Shown piece after piece: positions 1 through 11,400 of a stretch of DNA of 64,000 bases. The notes under the pieces were generated by a model that was not told where the DNA came from, did no database searches, and saw only the letters and a list, made by a program, of their open reading frames with translations. The position numbers and the translations under genes are program-made. Every line of letters starts with the position of its first letter. Within the stretch, counting starts at the first letter, position 1. The stretch covers positions 79,016,706-79,080,705 of the forward strand of contig OZ024934.1 in the NCBI GenBank assembly GCA_964017235.1, read 5' to 3'. The DNA is from Sabellastarte sp. h YS-2021 (Eukaryota > Annelida > Polychaeta > Sabellida > Sabellidae).

Positions 1-786
1 AAGCCTTTGTATTTCTCATTCCACCAAATCTGACATACATGAAATCATTATGCATCCACTTGAAGAGTGAAAAATCTTCTTTCTGTTGAAATAATTTTGT
101 CAACCCAACATTCTGGTAAAAAAAGTCATTCAGTCCCTCGTACAATACCCAAGACAATTATAATACCCAAGACAAAGGGACTTGAAGAAAGTCTAAAGAA
201 ACACATATTCACAGTAAGGAGCGCCAAATATAAAAACTGAAATTTGAACTTGAGATATCTCCACCATTTCTGTATATTTGTGCCACAGAATCAGAAGACA
301 CACTATATTGATAATTTAAAATGATATATAAAATATACATGTATGTTATAATCTTTTTCTTTCAGAAGTATTTACAAAAAACCCTGGCATATTTAACCAT
401 GATAAGGGTCACTGAGAACAAAAACTGTTACCTTGTCTATGAAAGTCTGAAGCCACACATCCAAATTCTAAATTAAAAAAAAATTGAAATATAGTATTTG
501 GGATTCAAAAAATGTATTTTTAATTTAGAATACTATTTAAGTAAACTATGTGTTTGGAATTCCAAATATTATGTTTCAAGTTCTGAATTTCTATGGTTGT
601 TCCAGGTTTTTGTATTTGTGTTGTCTGGATGTTTAGGTCAAACATGTCAGATTGCAGATACGTGATAGTATTTCAGTGCAACGGAATTCTGTGCATTTTT
701 TATCATAGGAAGCATACAAAGGATCATTGTAAGGTGACACGTATCCTGGACCAATGAACTGGGTCAAAGGGTTCCCTTCTCTTGAA

Positions 787-1024
787 GGGGCCACGGTGGC
801 AGAGTGGTAACACTCTCCCCTCCCACCTGTGAGGCTGGGGTGCAGTTCCCGGCACGGCCTCAAGTGGGGAGGGCTGGTAGTTGCTTGCCGTTGGTCAGTA
901 GTTTACAGTACAGAACCCTGACAAACTGTATGTACTGGTTTCCTCTGCCCATCCAACTACCCGTCGTGACATGACCTGTACAGTGTTGAAAACGACGTAA
1001 AACCCCAAATAAATAATTAAATTA
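787..1024 (+). repeat. tRNA-derived SINE, family 1
   Basis: The head reads ggggccacggtggcagagtg, with an A-box-like tggcagagtgg and a weak B box. The body matches the copies at 3554 and 34336. The tail reads acgtaaaaccccaaataaat, shared with the copies at 45444 and 56155. It is in + orientation in sequence upstream of the kinase exons. Confidence 0.75.
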
Positions 1025-1360
1025 AATCTTTGCATTTGGTTTCACTTTCATTTGTAAATTAGCAATAGTAGATCTGTGTTGTCAATCTGATGAGACAGCA
1101 TTTTCAAGAAATACACAACATCGAAATCATAAAGGTACAGGATCCGTTTGAAAACATCATTAGCTGCACACATGAAACCAAAACCCTGACGGGTTATCAC
1201 CCTGCTATATCTCGGTCTATAAAGGGTCATGCGATCAGATGTTAGCCAATCAAGTTGAGTTATTAAGCATTAAGACACAATAAACATTACTATTAAATGA
1301 TTCCTGTTTACCAAGATCAGTAACTCTTTCAACTCTCTAGTTTAAGGTTTTTGTACACAC

Positions 1361-1790
1361 ACACTTTATTATCCACCACATGGATACAGACCGGGTAAAA
1401 TATTTTGGTATATGCCCCTGTGCCACGAAATATGGGTTAAAAAGCTTTTTTTACAAATCCATCACTAAGTGCCAGATCTCATTAATATTCCTTAAACTAT
1501 GTAAGGTGCTATAATTCGTTAGGGTGGTATTTTTACAGAGCTTCTAGCTCAAATTTTGTTGCAATAAAATATGTGCAGAAAATATGAAACATTGATGTTC
1601 TTATATTTACTGGTGCCCCCTATTTATCACAATCTTTTATTGTACTTTTTCCTTTAAAGATGGGCTTATATTTATTACTCACAGAAACATTATTGATAAT
1701 AAAAGTAACATATCTCTTATTAGCTATACACAGAAACATATATCACTCATAAAGATCAACAATATAACATTTTATTCACTCAACTTGTAT
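1361..1790. repeat. Dispersed repeat, copy 1 of 2
   Basis: Diverged but collinear with 52125-52580: both contain tatccaccaca, an aagtgccag block, ccggtgccc or tggtgcccc, and atatatcactcat followed by aaatcaacaatata-like sequence. No coding capacity was seen. Confidence 0.5.
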
Positions 1791-2289
1791 TATATCATTT
1801 TCATTCATGGTATATTTTTGGTATATTTCATTTCTTGAAATTTTTCTATTTTATTGCAGTACCGACATGGCATATCTTTCTTACTGTCAAAGGGTAACTA
1901 CAGGCCCAATAGTAGGTGTGGCCTGAATTCAAACACTTCCTGTGGTTTTATGTAGGGATGTTACACCCCTAGTTATTCCCCAATCCTACAAAGAAATTTC
2001 CCAGAAATATAACGAGGTAATATTCCCGAAAGGGATGTGGTAATGTCAAACCTAATGTTATTTACTGGCAAAACAAATAGGTTAGTATACTGGTGTATTA
2101 TTTTGGAGATCCAAGTTGATTTAGTTTTTTAGCTGGTAACAGTTTCTACACAGGACCTTAATTGAAATGTTTACTCCATGTCTGAGTAGTTTGGTAAATC
2201 AAGATAAAAATAGTTATTTCAAGAACACAGAGGTACCATTGTAATGTGATATCTCTGACACATTAAAAAATTCTCATTCTTTGTATTCC

Positions 2290-2470
2290 TGGAATTACAC
2301 AGTTTTTCTGTTGTGGTGAGTGATATCAGACAATACAACAGCACTCAAAGAGCGCATACCTCAACCAAGACCCATCACCTTTACAATTGCTTAAGAGTGC
2401 AATGATAAAAAAATCCTTTTTTAACATTCCTGGATCCAGAATTGATTATTTCCAAAATCAAATCAGTTCC
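2290..2470. repeat. Dispersed repeat with aagacccatc block
   Basis: Shares the order 'ccaagacccatcac', 'gcaatgataaaaaa(a)tcctttt', 'cctggatcc/attca' with 5990-6260 and, more weakly, 29340-29575. It may be a 3' fragment of a LINE family; no coding region remains. Confidence 0.45.
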
Positions 2471-2550
2471 ATGTCAGACCGAGATCCAGCTACTGTAAAA
2501 AATTGTTGTAAATCTATGCAGTAATGTATTTGTAATATTTGTATTGTATT

Positions 2551-2858
2551 GTGTATTTATACTCAGTGCAACATCTCCATCTACTACAGGACTCAAAGTG
2601 CCATTTGACCCATCCGGCTGTACAAGTACAGTCCAACTCTCAAGTTACTGACATTCCCCTAACTGAAAGACAGAGGCTTAAGGGTGACCATTTATAAATG
2701 ATCTTGAGGTTCTTTAACTTGCCACTGGGACCCTATTACAGAGGACCGCCATTGTAAGTGATCTTCCTAGCCACTATTTATCTGTCTGTATCTGGGTTTG
2801 AACCCATGTCCTCTGTGTTCCTAGGCAAGTGTGTTACCCACTAGGCCACAGTGTCATC
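2551..2858 (-). repeat. tRNA-derived SINE, family 2
   Basis: Read on the - strand, the 5' end has A box tggcctagtggg and B box gggttcaaaccca, as in tRNA-derived SINEs. The body matches 22268-22571 and 57396-57716 over about 300 bp, including the block ctgactgtacaagtacag or a close variant. The distal end reads gtatttatactcag on the + strand. Confidence 0.8.
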
Positions 2859-3015
2859 TTGCTGACATATAAACAAACAGAGACCCATGATTTTCTTAGA
2901 GGAAGTAATAATGTCTAAGGAAGTAAAAGAAATCAAGTTTTGAGCTTTTATCCATATTTGGTCTTTTATTCCGGTTAACCTTACACATATTGCATAAGTG
3001 GTGAAATATCAGCAA

Positions 3016-3017
<2 letters not shown>

Positions 3018-3048
<31 letters not shown>

Positions 3049-3050
3049 AC
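3018..3050. repeat. Poly-C plus (AC)n microsatellite
   Basis: A run of 17 C followed by about eight AC/CA units. It is likely length-polymorphic and prone to sequencing error. Confidence 0.95.
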
Positions 3051-3553
3051 ATTTGTTTCTGTACCATAAAATAGGTTAATATATTGGTTGGATAGTAATT
3101 GAAATTTTTACCATAGATGGAAAAATCAAAGTAGTCCTTTTTATGTGGTAGAAATTCTAGAGAATCCCAACAGCAATTATCAGTAACCTAGTATGTTTTA
3201 CACAGATAAATTTCCTACAGTCCATTCTTGGAATCTTCTCAGTTGTACAATTTTCATGGATATGAATGTTTTTTCATACATACTTGTGGCTAGTGATATC
3301 AGACAGTTACAGAAGGCAGGATACCATACCACTTCTAACTTGCTTATGTAACTCCAAAGTAATTATTTTTTCTTTTGAATGTGTATTTTTGGTGGACCTC
3401 AATGGTTGGGTGGTTATCAAGTTTGACCTCCAATTACTGGCCTTTCAACCCAGTTGTCTTGGGTTCCAGTATGACAAGATGTGGGCTTCGTGAGAAGTCT
3501 GTCTTAATTTCAACATAGGATATTCACTGAGGATGTGTTCTCATGTTACCTTT

Positions 3554-3782
3554 AGGGGCCACGGTGGCACAGTAGTGGCATACTTGCCTCCCACCTCTGA
3601 GATCAGACTTTGAATCCTGGCCTGACCTCATGTGGGAAAGCTGGTAGTTTCTTGCCACTGGTCGGCAGGGTACAGTACAGAACCAACTGTGTAGACTGAC
3701 TTTCTCTGCCCTTCCAACTATCCATCACAGTGTAACCGATAAGGAACTAGGCGTGATGTGAAACACTAAATAAGTCAATCTA
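3554..3782 (+). repeat. tRNA-derived SINE, family 1, with target site duplication
   Basis: Same family as 787-1024. It is flanked by an 11-bp direct repeat, atgttaccttt, at 3543-3553 and 3783-3793, the hallmark of LINE-mediated insertion. The A-box-like segment is ggccacggtggcacagtag. Confidence 0.85.
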
Positions 3783-4580
3783 ATGTTACCTTTGCTATTG
3801 AAAAAGACATGAATTCCTAGATTTGGACTTTTGTAATGCATTTCCTTATTTGATATTTAATTTTTGCATGTAATCTCCATGTGGACTATCGTCACTTTGT
3901 GTTTTATTTGAGAGACTCTGCAGAATGTAAAATAGTGTATAAATTGAAATTTTTACTGGGCATTAATTTTAGCTATTTAATTAATGAGCTTGGATAGTGA
4001 AAATTAATTCCCAGCGAAATTTAAAATCTTTATTAATGTCAGAAGTAGACACCGGAAATGAAACTTAATTCTGGTGAATTTCTTATAAATGAAGAATTAG
4101 TGAATTTTTTTTCTAGCTAAAGTTTCTACTTATACAGTGTATTGAAAAACACCATATTTGTTTTTCAATTTACAGTTATTTATTCAACATTTAAGTAACA
4201 AGCTAACATTGCTAATATCCCATTTCCACTTTAACAATAAAAAAATTATAAAATGATCAGGGACTAGACAGAGTGCAAGGGTCCATCAGAATATGTCTAT
4301 AGCTCTCCCACATGCTGGTTGATGCCAAGAGATGAAAGAGCATACTATTTGAAGATCCAGATAACCCATTTTGTTCAAAGTTTAGTATTCACTATTGTAT
4401 CACTAAAATTCCATGCTGGTTGGTGTGTGGTATCAGTGCAAAAAATATCTAGAAAAATATGTGTGTGGTTATTTATTTTTCATAACTGATGCAATATGTT
4501 CATATATCCTTTTTCTGAACTTTGTATGGGTCTTTGTATATATAATTTCCTGCACTTTGTGAAGGTGGTCATATATGTAT

Positions 4581-4701
4581 AGGTTAATGGCCAAGTAAGT
4601 GTCCAATATTGGAAAATAATGGATTGTTTACGAGGTCCCAAAGGGACCGAGTCAACAGTCCATTATTTTCTAATATTGGACACTTTCGAGGCTACTAACC
4701 T
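4581..4701. repeat. 121-bp near-perfect palindrome
   Basis: Two 59-nt arms, with roughly 11 mismatches, flank the loop aaa between ggtccc and gggacc. The arms run from aggttaatgg to the complementary ctactaacct and include gtgtccaatatt paired with aatattggacac. It could extrude as a cruciform or be a foldback MITE. Confidence 0.85.
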
Positions 4702-4702
4702 A

Positions 4703-4950
4703 TTTAAATTACACCTTTTCCTTAATTTATAATTTTTAACATGTTATTTAACATCATTACTTTTCATTTCCATATTCTTGGTGTGTATTTTTTCGGTTTT
4801 TATGATCATTTTAGTTGAAATAAATGTAAAAGGGTTTCTTTGAAACTGTGCCAAAAAGACTTCTATATATGGTCAGAATCACAAAGTGACCAACAGTGAA
4901 AGATAATGGACACTTATAACAAAGGAAAAACTTTCAGGTGTAATTTAAAG
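4703..4950. repeat. Small inverted-repeat element beside the palindrome
   Basis: tttaaattacacct at 4703-4716 is the exact reverse complement of aggtgtaatttaaa at 4937-4950. The 248-bp interval is AT-rich and non-coding. It abuts the palindrome at 4581-4701 and contains another tggacactt, so the two may be one composite element. Confidence 0.6.
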
Positions 4951-5159
4951 TATACTAAGACAGTTGTTTCTACAGGCTACCCTTTCCCGATAAGGTGTCT
5001 GATGCATCTCCATTTCAAACCTGTCTCCATCATCTGGCTCTCTGGCACAGTGTTATAATATGTTGCAAAAGCTCCCTTTCTGTAATTACAGTCGTGGAAC
5101 ACAATATTTTAAGGATGACTATTTTTATTTTGGACTTTTCTTGTGTTTTGGGGGGATCT

Positions 5160-5415
5160 GTAGCCTTGCTTAAGGTTGAAATTTGAATGATATATTTTCA
5201 AACATGCACACATATATTTGGTATTCATAAAGCACTCATACATGTTAAGAGATGGGAACTGCATCAGGGACTTTCATCAGACTTTCTCTTAGCTCTTAAT
5301 TGTATGCTGCTGTAAAAGTCATTACATGTATGAGTACTTTATAGAAACTGAAACTGCATTATCTGAACTGAAAATTTTTCTTACTGCAAAGAAACTTGAG
5401 CCTTCAACATGGCTA
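5160..5415. repeat. MITE-like element, copy 1
   Basis: The left end tagccttgcttaaggttg and the right end cttgagccttcaacatggct are imperfect inverted repeats. The interior (cataaagcactcatacatgt, then actgcattatctgaactgaa) matches the copy at 20312-20522. A further end-like sequence, actagccttgctgaaggctc, follows at 5451. Confidence 0.7.
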
Positions 5416-5703
5416 GGGGATCTGTTGCTGCTACGGTGTCCACATTTGACTAGCCTTGCTGAAGGCTCAAGTTTGTTTTTAATTAGGAAAAACCTTCAGT
5501 TCGTATAATGTACTCTTACATACACTTGCTTTCACACAACATACTGCTAACATAAAGTCTCTGTCTGGTGAGCTTATATATCTTACCATGTATGAAAGGT
5601 TTATGAAAACCAAATATTTGACTACATGTTTGAAAAAAGATATAGTACAAATATCAGCCTTAAAGCAAGGGTAATATTAAGGCCTATATGTAGTAGTTGT
5701 GGA

Positions 5704-5935
5704 CTAGTGAACTTGCATAGGAACGAAAAGGACCCACGTGTATTCCCAAGTACATAGTAGCTTGGGTGACCACTTAAAAGGGCAGTCTTCTGCCCTTGGG
5801 TTCTGTCCCTGTGGCAGGCTAAAGAACCTCAGGGGCGTTGATAAATGGTCACCCCCAAGTCCATGTCTTTCAGTTAGGTGTATGTGAATCAGTAAAATCA
5901 TATGTTGTACTGGCGCAGTTAGGATGGGTCAAATG
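5704..5935 (+). repeat. Family 2 SINE, diverged, + orientation
   Basis: Contains the family 2 blocks in reverse order relative to 2551-2858: gggtgaccacttaaaa, tgtccctgtggcaggctaaa, gttgataaatggtcaccccc and gatgggtcaaatgatg. The tRNA-like head is eroded. Confidence 0.6.
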
Positions 5936-5989
5936 ATGCTTCAGTTCCTGTGGCAACTGAGATATTGTGCTGTGCATACATACTACCAA

Positions 5990-6260
5990 AACAAGACAAT
6001 ACAACAATACTTTGTTTCATGTTAGAACTACGTTGGTCTATGATTCCATTGATGGCATAACTCCGCCAAGGCCTAACACCTCCAGTATTGCCTATGGGAG
6101 CAATGATAAAAAATCCTTTAAAAGATCCTGGATTCAGTCGGTGATCTGGATCATCATCAAAATCTTATCATCTGTTCCTTATGTCATTGTCGACATTTCG
6201 TTTCCTTTATCCATCCATAACTGTTTGGAGTAATTTTGCAAATAAACAGACAAATGAACG
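5990..6260. repeat. Dispersed LINE-like 3' repeat
   Basis: Contains ctccgccaaggcctaacacc, a gcaatgataaaaaatcct block, a 'ctggatcatcatcaaaatc' block and an aaataaacagacaaatgaac tail. Similar blocks occur at 2290-2470, 29340-29575 and 44045-44150. An 88-codon open frame here has no recognisable domain. Confidence 0.5.
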
Positions 6261-7380
6261 TTGCCAGTTACATAGGTTCCTCGGTGAAGGTAAAAAAAGA
6301 CACATTGAAACACTTTCTTGACTGAATTTGAATGTCCCATTAACGTGGACACATATTTACAACTGATCTACTTAGATAACTGTGGCCAGGGAAGAGCAAG
6401 CCAGTTGGTTTGTTATATGTATATAACTGTAAATATTTCTTGTAGTCATTCTCTTAAGCCATCTATTGCCTTTACTGACAGATTTATGGAAAAGATCTAC
6501 TGAAGGCTAAATCTTATTTTAGATGTTTTTCTGTGGCCCAAGGATTGATGTGACTAATCTAGATAAAGCCTGTTTGTGGAGTGTTGAACGTTCTATATTT
6601 AGATCATATTTGGACCATGCAGTGCCATGACTTTTCTGTGGCACTGAAGCTGTTTTATCGCTCACCTCAAAGAGAAACAGCACATATTTCATTTCCTTTA
6701 TCCTGGACAATTATAAATTCATACCCTGTGGTCTAGAGCCCATTTGAAACATTGTACATTATTTTCATAAAAAATAGTTCTTTAAAATACTATCAAAGTA
6801 ACTTTGCTAAAAATATACTAAATAGGATAAGCAAGAGAAGTTTCAAAGATCTGGTTAATAACTGGTTTTGAGAAAATTACACTCTGAACCAACTCAAATT
6901 ACACAAAAACCACCACAAGGGGCCATAGAATAACAAAATCAGGTCATTTCTTTTTGACTTTTTGAGCATCCGAAAATACCTCAAGTGAAATGGGGATTAT
7001 AAATAATCTATGTGTTGTGAAGAATTTGCTGGGAAGGGAGTCTAATGTTTCAGCACTTTGAAGTTGAGTACTTGTTCTATTTCACCCACCTGAACCCTGC
7101 AAATTCTGGTATAATGATAAACTTATTGATCTACTATAAACCCGACTGGATGCCGGATAGATGATGGAGGATTCTAAGTGCAGGGAGTCATCAACATCTG
7201 GTTTAAGGTTGCACAGGACATTTGTTTTATGTCAGAGTTGTCGTCTAAATTGTTTTAATATCTCTCTACTTTCGGAAAGTCAAGCCTAAAAGTGGTTCTG
7301 TCAACAACATTAAGTTGTGCAAAATCATTACAAATATACAAAGACTCTAGAAACAAATGGTAAATATGATATCTGCCACT

Positions 7381-7645
7381 GGTCAGGTGGGTAACAAATT
7401 CACTGGTGACAGATAGGACCTCGGTTTGATGCCAGGAACAAGCAGTTACATAGTGTCTCAGATGGTCACTTAAGTTAGTGGTACATTGTACTTTGTCATT
7501 GAATCCTATCCTCAGTGGTAGGCTAAAACAAATCTAGGGACAATAATAAACTGTCACCCCTGAGTCTCTACGGGAATGTCAGTTACTGGAGAGCTTGTGC
7601 AGTTTTGATGGGTCAAGTAGTGGTATGAGTCCTGTATTAAAGGAG
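7381..7645 (+). repeat. Family 2 SINE, diverged, + orientation with tRNA-like head
   Basis: The head has an A-box-like tggtcaggtgggtaa and a B-box-like cggtttgatgcc. The body contains gatggtcacttaag, gataataaactgtcacccc-like blocks and gttttgatgggtcaagtag, matching family 2. Confidence 0.6.
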
Positions 7646-7653
7646 ACATTATG

Positions 7654-8232
7654 CAGAGTACAAATATACAATGTAATACAATAATGTTTTAAGGTTAACA
7701 ACTGAACCAAATTTGAAAATATAATAATAGCTTTCGTCTTTGTAATAGTCTTTGGTTTGCATTAGGGGGTCTAAAAGTTCCACATCGGGCTTAGAGTATT
7801 GTAATGGCATGCTGCTTGGCATTAGAAAGAGTATTCTGAGAAGCTTATATATTTATAAATGTCAAGACACGGCAGCTAGGATTTCTGTACAATTGCAAAA
7901 TATACTCCTATAACCTTTTAATGTTTAATAAGGGTATTGTACATTGCACAGAGTACAAATATCCAATGCAATACAATTATGTTTTAAGGTTAGAACAAAT
8001 GAACTAAATTTGAATATGTAATAACAGCTTTCAATAGTCTTTGGTTTGCATTAGGGGTCTAAAAGTTCCACAATCGGGCTTAGAGTATTGTAATGGCATG
8101 CTGCTTGGCATTAGAAAGAGTATTCTGAGAAGCTTATATATTATAAATATCTAGATACAACAGATAGGATTGCTGCATAAATGCAAAATATACTCCTATA
8201 ACCTACTAATGTTTAACAAGTGTATGTTCTGT
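7654..8232. repeat. 295-bp tandem duplication
   Basis: cagagtacaaatat(a/c)caatg at 7654 recurs at 7949. The two units stay collinear through gcatgctgcttggcattaga to cctataacct, with scattered differences and small indels. The second unit ends about 14 bases before the first kinase exon. Confidence 0.9.
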
Positions 8233-8245
8233 TTGTCACTTTCAG

Positions 8246-8445
8246 CCAGAAAACATCCTCTGTCTAACCAAACAGGGCAACAGAATCAAGATAATTGATT
8301 TTGGGCTGGCCAGGGATTATGACTCCAAGAAAGACCTACGGGTGCTGTTTGGAACCCCAGAGTTCATGGCACCGGAAGTGGTTAACTATGAACCAATTAA
8401 CTTTGCCACAGACATGTGGAGCATAGGAGTCATCTGCTATGTGTT
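8246..8445 (+). CDS. MLCK-like exon a (catalytic loop end, DFG, APE)
   Basis: The acceptor ends in ttcag at 8245; the donor gtaagt starts at 8446. The exon is 200 nt, begins in phase 0 at the Pro of the kinase PEN motif and leaves two bases of a Leu codon. It encodes the Mg2+-binding DFG and the activation loop through ATDMWSIGVICYV. The preceding exon should end at the Lys of the HxDLK motif. The acceptor sits just after a 295-bp tandem duplication. Confidence 0.92.
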
Positions 8446-11400
8446 GTAAGTAAATACTGTCATCCACAGATAACCATTTTTTATGCAATCGAATATTGTA
8501 CATTATAATTCTAATATAACTTTTATATATGTTAATCTCTATAACATAAGATTCTAAGGCACTACAAACCCGCAAGTGAGAGTCCAAAAAATATGTTTTG
8601 GTTGCTATTATCATTAATAATCTCATTTAGCTCATTTTCTACTTGTAACACAAAAGCAGTCTTTGACTTGATACATCTGCATTAACCCCAATGTATCTGC
8701 CCTATATCAGTGGAGTATATACACTTTCAAAACTCCGATTGTCCTCTCATTTTATCACAGATGTAACTTCATACATATATCCTTATTTAGCCCGATTCTC
8801 AACAATCGTTGATACTTTGACAATGGTAAGTTATACTGTTCTAGTATCCATGCCATAAATACCCACTAGTTGCACTTACAGGTCTGTACATCCTTCTTAA
8901 AACCACTTTCCACTTACATGTTTATAAAGCTTTATTAAGACTACTTTCTAATCATCCTAATTAAGTTCCTACTTGCAGGTATGTACATTCTTATTATATG
9001 AATACTTTGCACTTGTATGTTTATCCTTATTAAGACAAATTTACACTTTCAGGTCTGTACATATAGGACATGTTTCTAATAGCACATTTATTTTAAAACC
9101 AGTTTCCTCTTGCAGGTTCAAACATCCTAATTAGACAAATTTCCACTTGGGGGTCTGTATATCCAAATTGGTCTGTTCCATTTCTGCAATATATCTTAAA
9201 TCTTGATCGCGATTGTGAACTTTCAGGAATCGGGAATTGAATTTTATACATCTTGATGATCTTTATGCCACCATACAGAGGTCCTGTATGGAAAATACGG
9301 AACTTCATAAACCCATCGGAAACAGTTTACAAGATATTCAAACTGCTTGAAATTTGTCACACACCTTTCCCAATTCTTATCAGTTTGTAACATCATGAAG
9401 CATTTGTATTGTCATCTTTTTAATCTTAAGACGATCTTAACAATATCTTACACTCATACAGCAATCTTTTCCATCTTATAGTGATTGTAAACTTATTTGT
9501 TTCATCTTAAGGGACTCATAAACCAACTGGATGGATCAGGGAACTTTTGCAAACCTATCGGAGGATTTTCTGAAGCAATGGCAACGCCAATCAGGAAGCT
9601 ATTGGGAAAATATAATGTGCATCGGGAACATATCCTAAAGCCATTGTAAACCTATTGTAAACTTTACCCTGAAGCGTGCATTTTATTATTGCTTCAAATT
9701 GTAAACCTATTGTAAACCACACTCTGAAAAATGGAACGGTCCTCTAATTAAGACTAATTTTCACTTGCAGTCAAGGTCATCCTTATTTAGACTGGTTTCT
9801 ACTTATAGGTCTGTACATTTAATTTAGACCAATTTCAACTTGCTCATCTATACATCCTTATGTTGGTCAGTTTCCACTTTTAGGTCTGTTCATCCTCATT
9901 TAGACTAATAGCCACCAACAGGCCCGTGTGTCCTAATTAACACATGTTTCCACTTGCAGGCTGTCTGGCCTGTGTGTCCTATTTAACACATGTTTCCACT
10001 TGCAGGCTGTCTGGCCTGTGTGTCCTATTTAACACATGTTTCCACTTGCAGGCTGTCTGGCCTGTGTGTCCTATTTAACACATGTTTCCACTTGCAGGCT
10101 GTCTGGCCTGTGTGTCCTATTTAACACATGTTTCCACTTGCAGGCTGTCTGGCCTGTCTGTCCTAATTAACACATGTTTCCACTTGCCGGCTGTATGGCC
10201 CATGTGTCCTAATTAACACATATTTCCACTTGTAGGCTGTCTGGCCTGTGTGTCCTAATTAACACATGTTTCCACTTGTAGGCTGTCTGGCCTCTCTCCA
10301 TTTATGGGGGATCAAGATGGAGACACACTCACAAATGTCATCAAGTGTGATTACGACTTCAATTACAAGGAATTCGATGATATTTCAGAAGCAGCCAAAG
10401 ACTTCATTGAGAAGCTTCTGATTGTGGACAAAAAGTAAGCATTTGATTTTATTTAACTAAGTCTGTTGCAATAAATGTTTCATTTGGAGACAAAGTCTAA
10501 GGTATTGCTTCTGTTTTACTGAAACAGCCACAATATTTTCATTGAGTGCATCACAAGTGTGAACAAAAATTAAGCAGTTGATTCTTTAGTATCATAAATA
10601 TGTTTATTCATCACATAGACAGGCACAGACCCAAAATGTTTAGATCCCTGAAGCTGACAGTGGTCTTATTAATAGTGTCAACATTAAATCTTGAAAATTA
10701 CATCAATCTGCGACTTGCTGCTGGGCTTATTCCTCATACAAACAAGCCTTAAAGAACTCCCTGAGATTGCTGAAGCATCAGTCATATTTGTTGACGATAA
10801 TAAAGTATTTTATTATAATTTTGGTGATTGTTTGATTCTGTTAGTTTGTTCATTGGTTGTTGTTTAGAAGATTGCGCCAAAAATACTGCACAGATTTGCA
10901 TCAAATTTTAACAGTAGGTTGGGTCTTATAAAGGGGTTTGGCCTTGGCGGAGGTATGCACTCTCTGAGTGATAATTGTGTTCTACACAAATGTGACCTAA
11001 TCTAAGGACACATAATGTTTTGGTGCTTTATCTGTAATTGTCTTTTTGTTTAATATGCATCTGTAAAACAAAATTTCAACAATAGAAAAATACAGTTCCT
11101 GCAATAGAAAAATAAAAAGTGAACACGTAATTAAAAATGACAAAGATCTTTGAAAAAAGTCCATAAGACACCTAGTGAGAAGACAACCTCCCATCTGGCT
11201 TTCATTACAGAACTTCCCAGTGCTTAACTTCCAGCAAATCTCAATATTCAGCATTCATAAGAAATACAACACAGTTGGAATTTAAAAAAAAAAAATCTAA
11301 AATCAGATCGTAGCTCAAATTTTAAAACAAAATCTAAAATTTGACAAAATTATATAATAAGAAAAATTTAAATAATTGTTGTTAATTATAAAAGAGTGTT

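Larger units (their letters stand above)
1..8245. other. Upstream sequence, no exon recognised
   Basis: Probably intron of the kinase gene, because the kinase N-lobe must lie upstream of 8246 and no matching exon was seen here. Open frames are short (96 codons or fewer), without recognisable domains. The stretch carries the SINEs, hairpins and duplications listed separately. The parts between them (for example 1-780, 1800-2290, 3060-3540, 3800-4570, 6260-7380) show only AT-rich sequence. Confidence 0.5.

Noticed and set aside
787..860. tRNA gene-like A and B boxes (also at 2790-2858, 7381, 11850, 21655, 22510, 57660)
   Set aside because: Each is followed by a shared non-tRNA body and recurs in the window; the heads do not fold into full cloverleaves. 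They are SINE heads.
1..8245. Missing kinase N-lobe and catalytic-loop exons
   Set aside because: I looked for a frame ending HxDLK before a donor site and for a glycine-rich loop, and found none convincing. They probably lie upstream of the window.
9915..10281. CRISPR-like array of regular repeats
   Set aside because: Units are contiguous with no unique spacers, and the genome is eukaryotic. The same applies to the arrays at 38505 and 46596.
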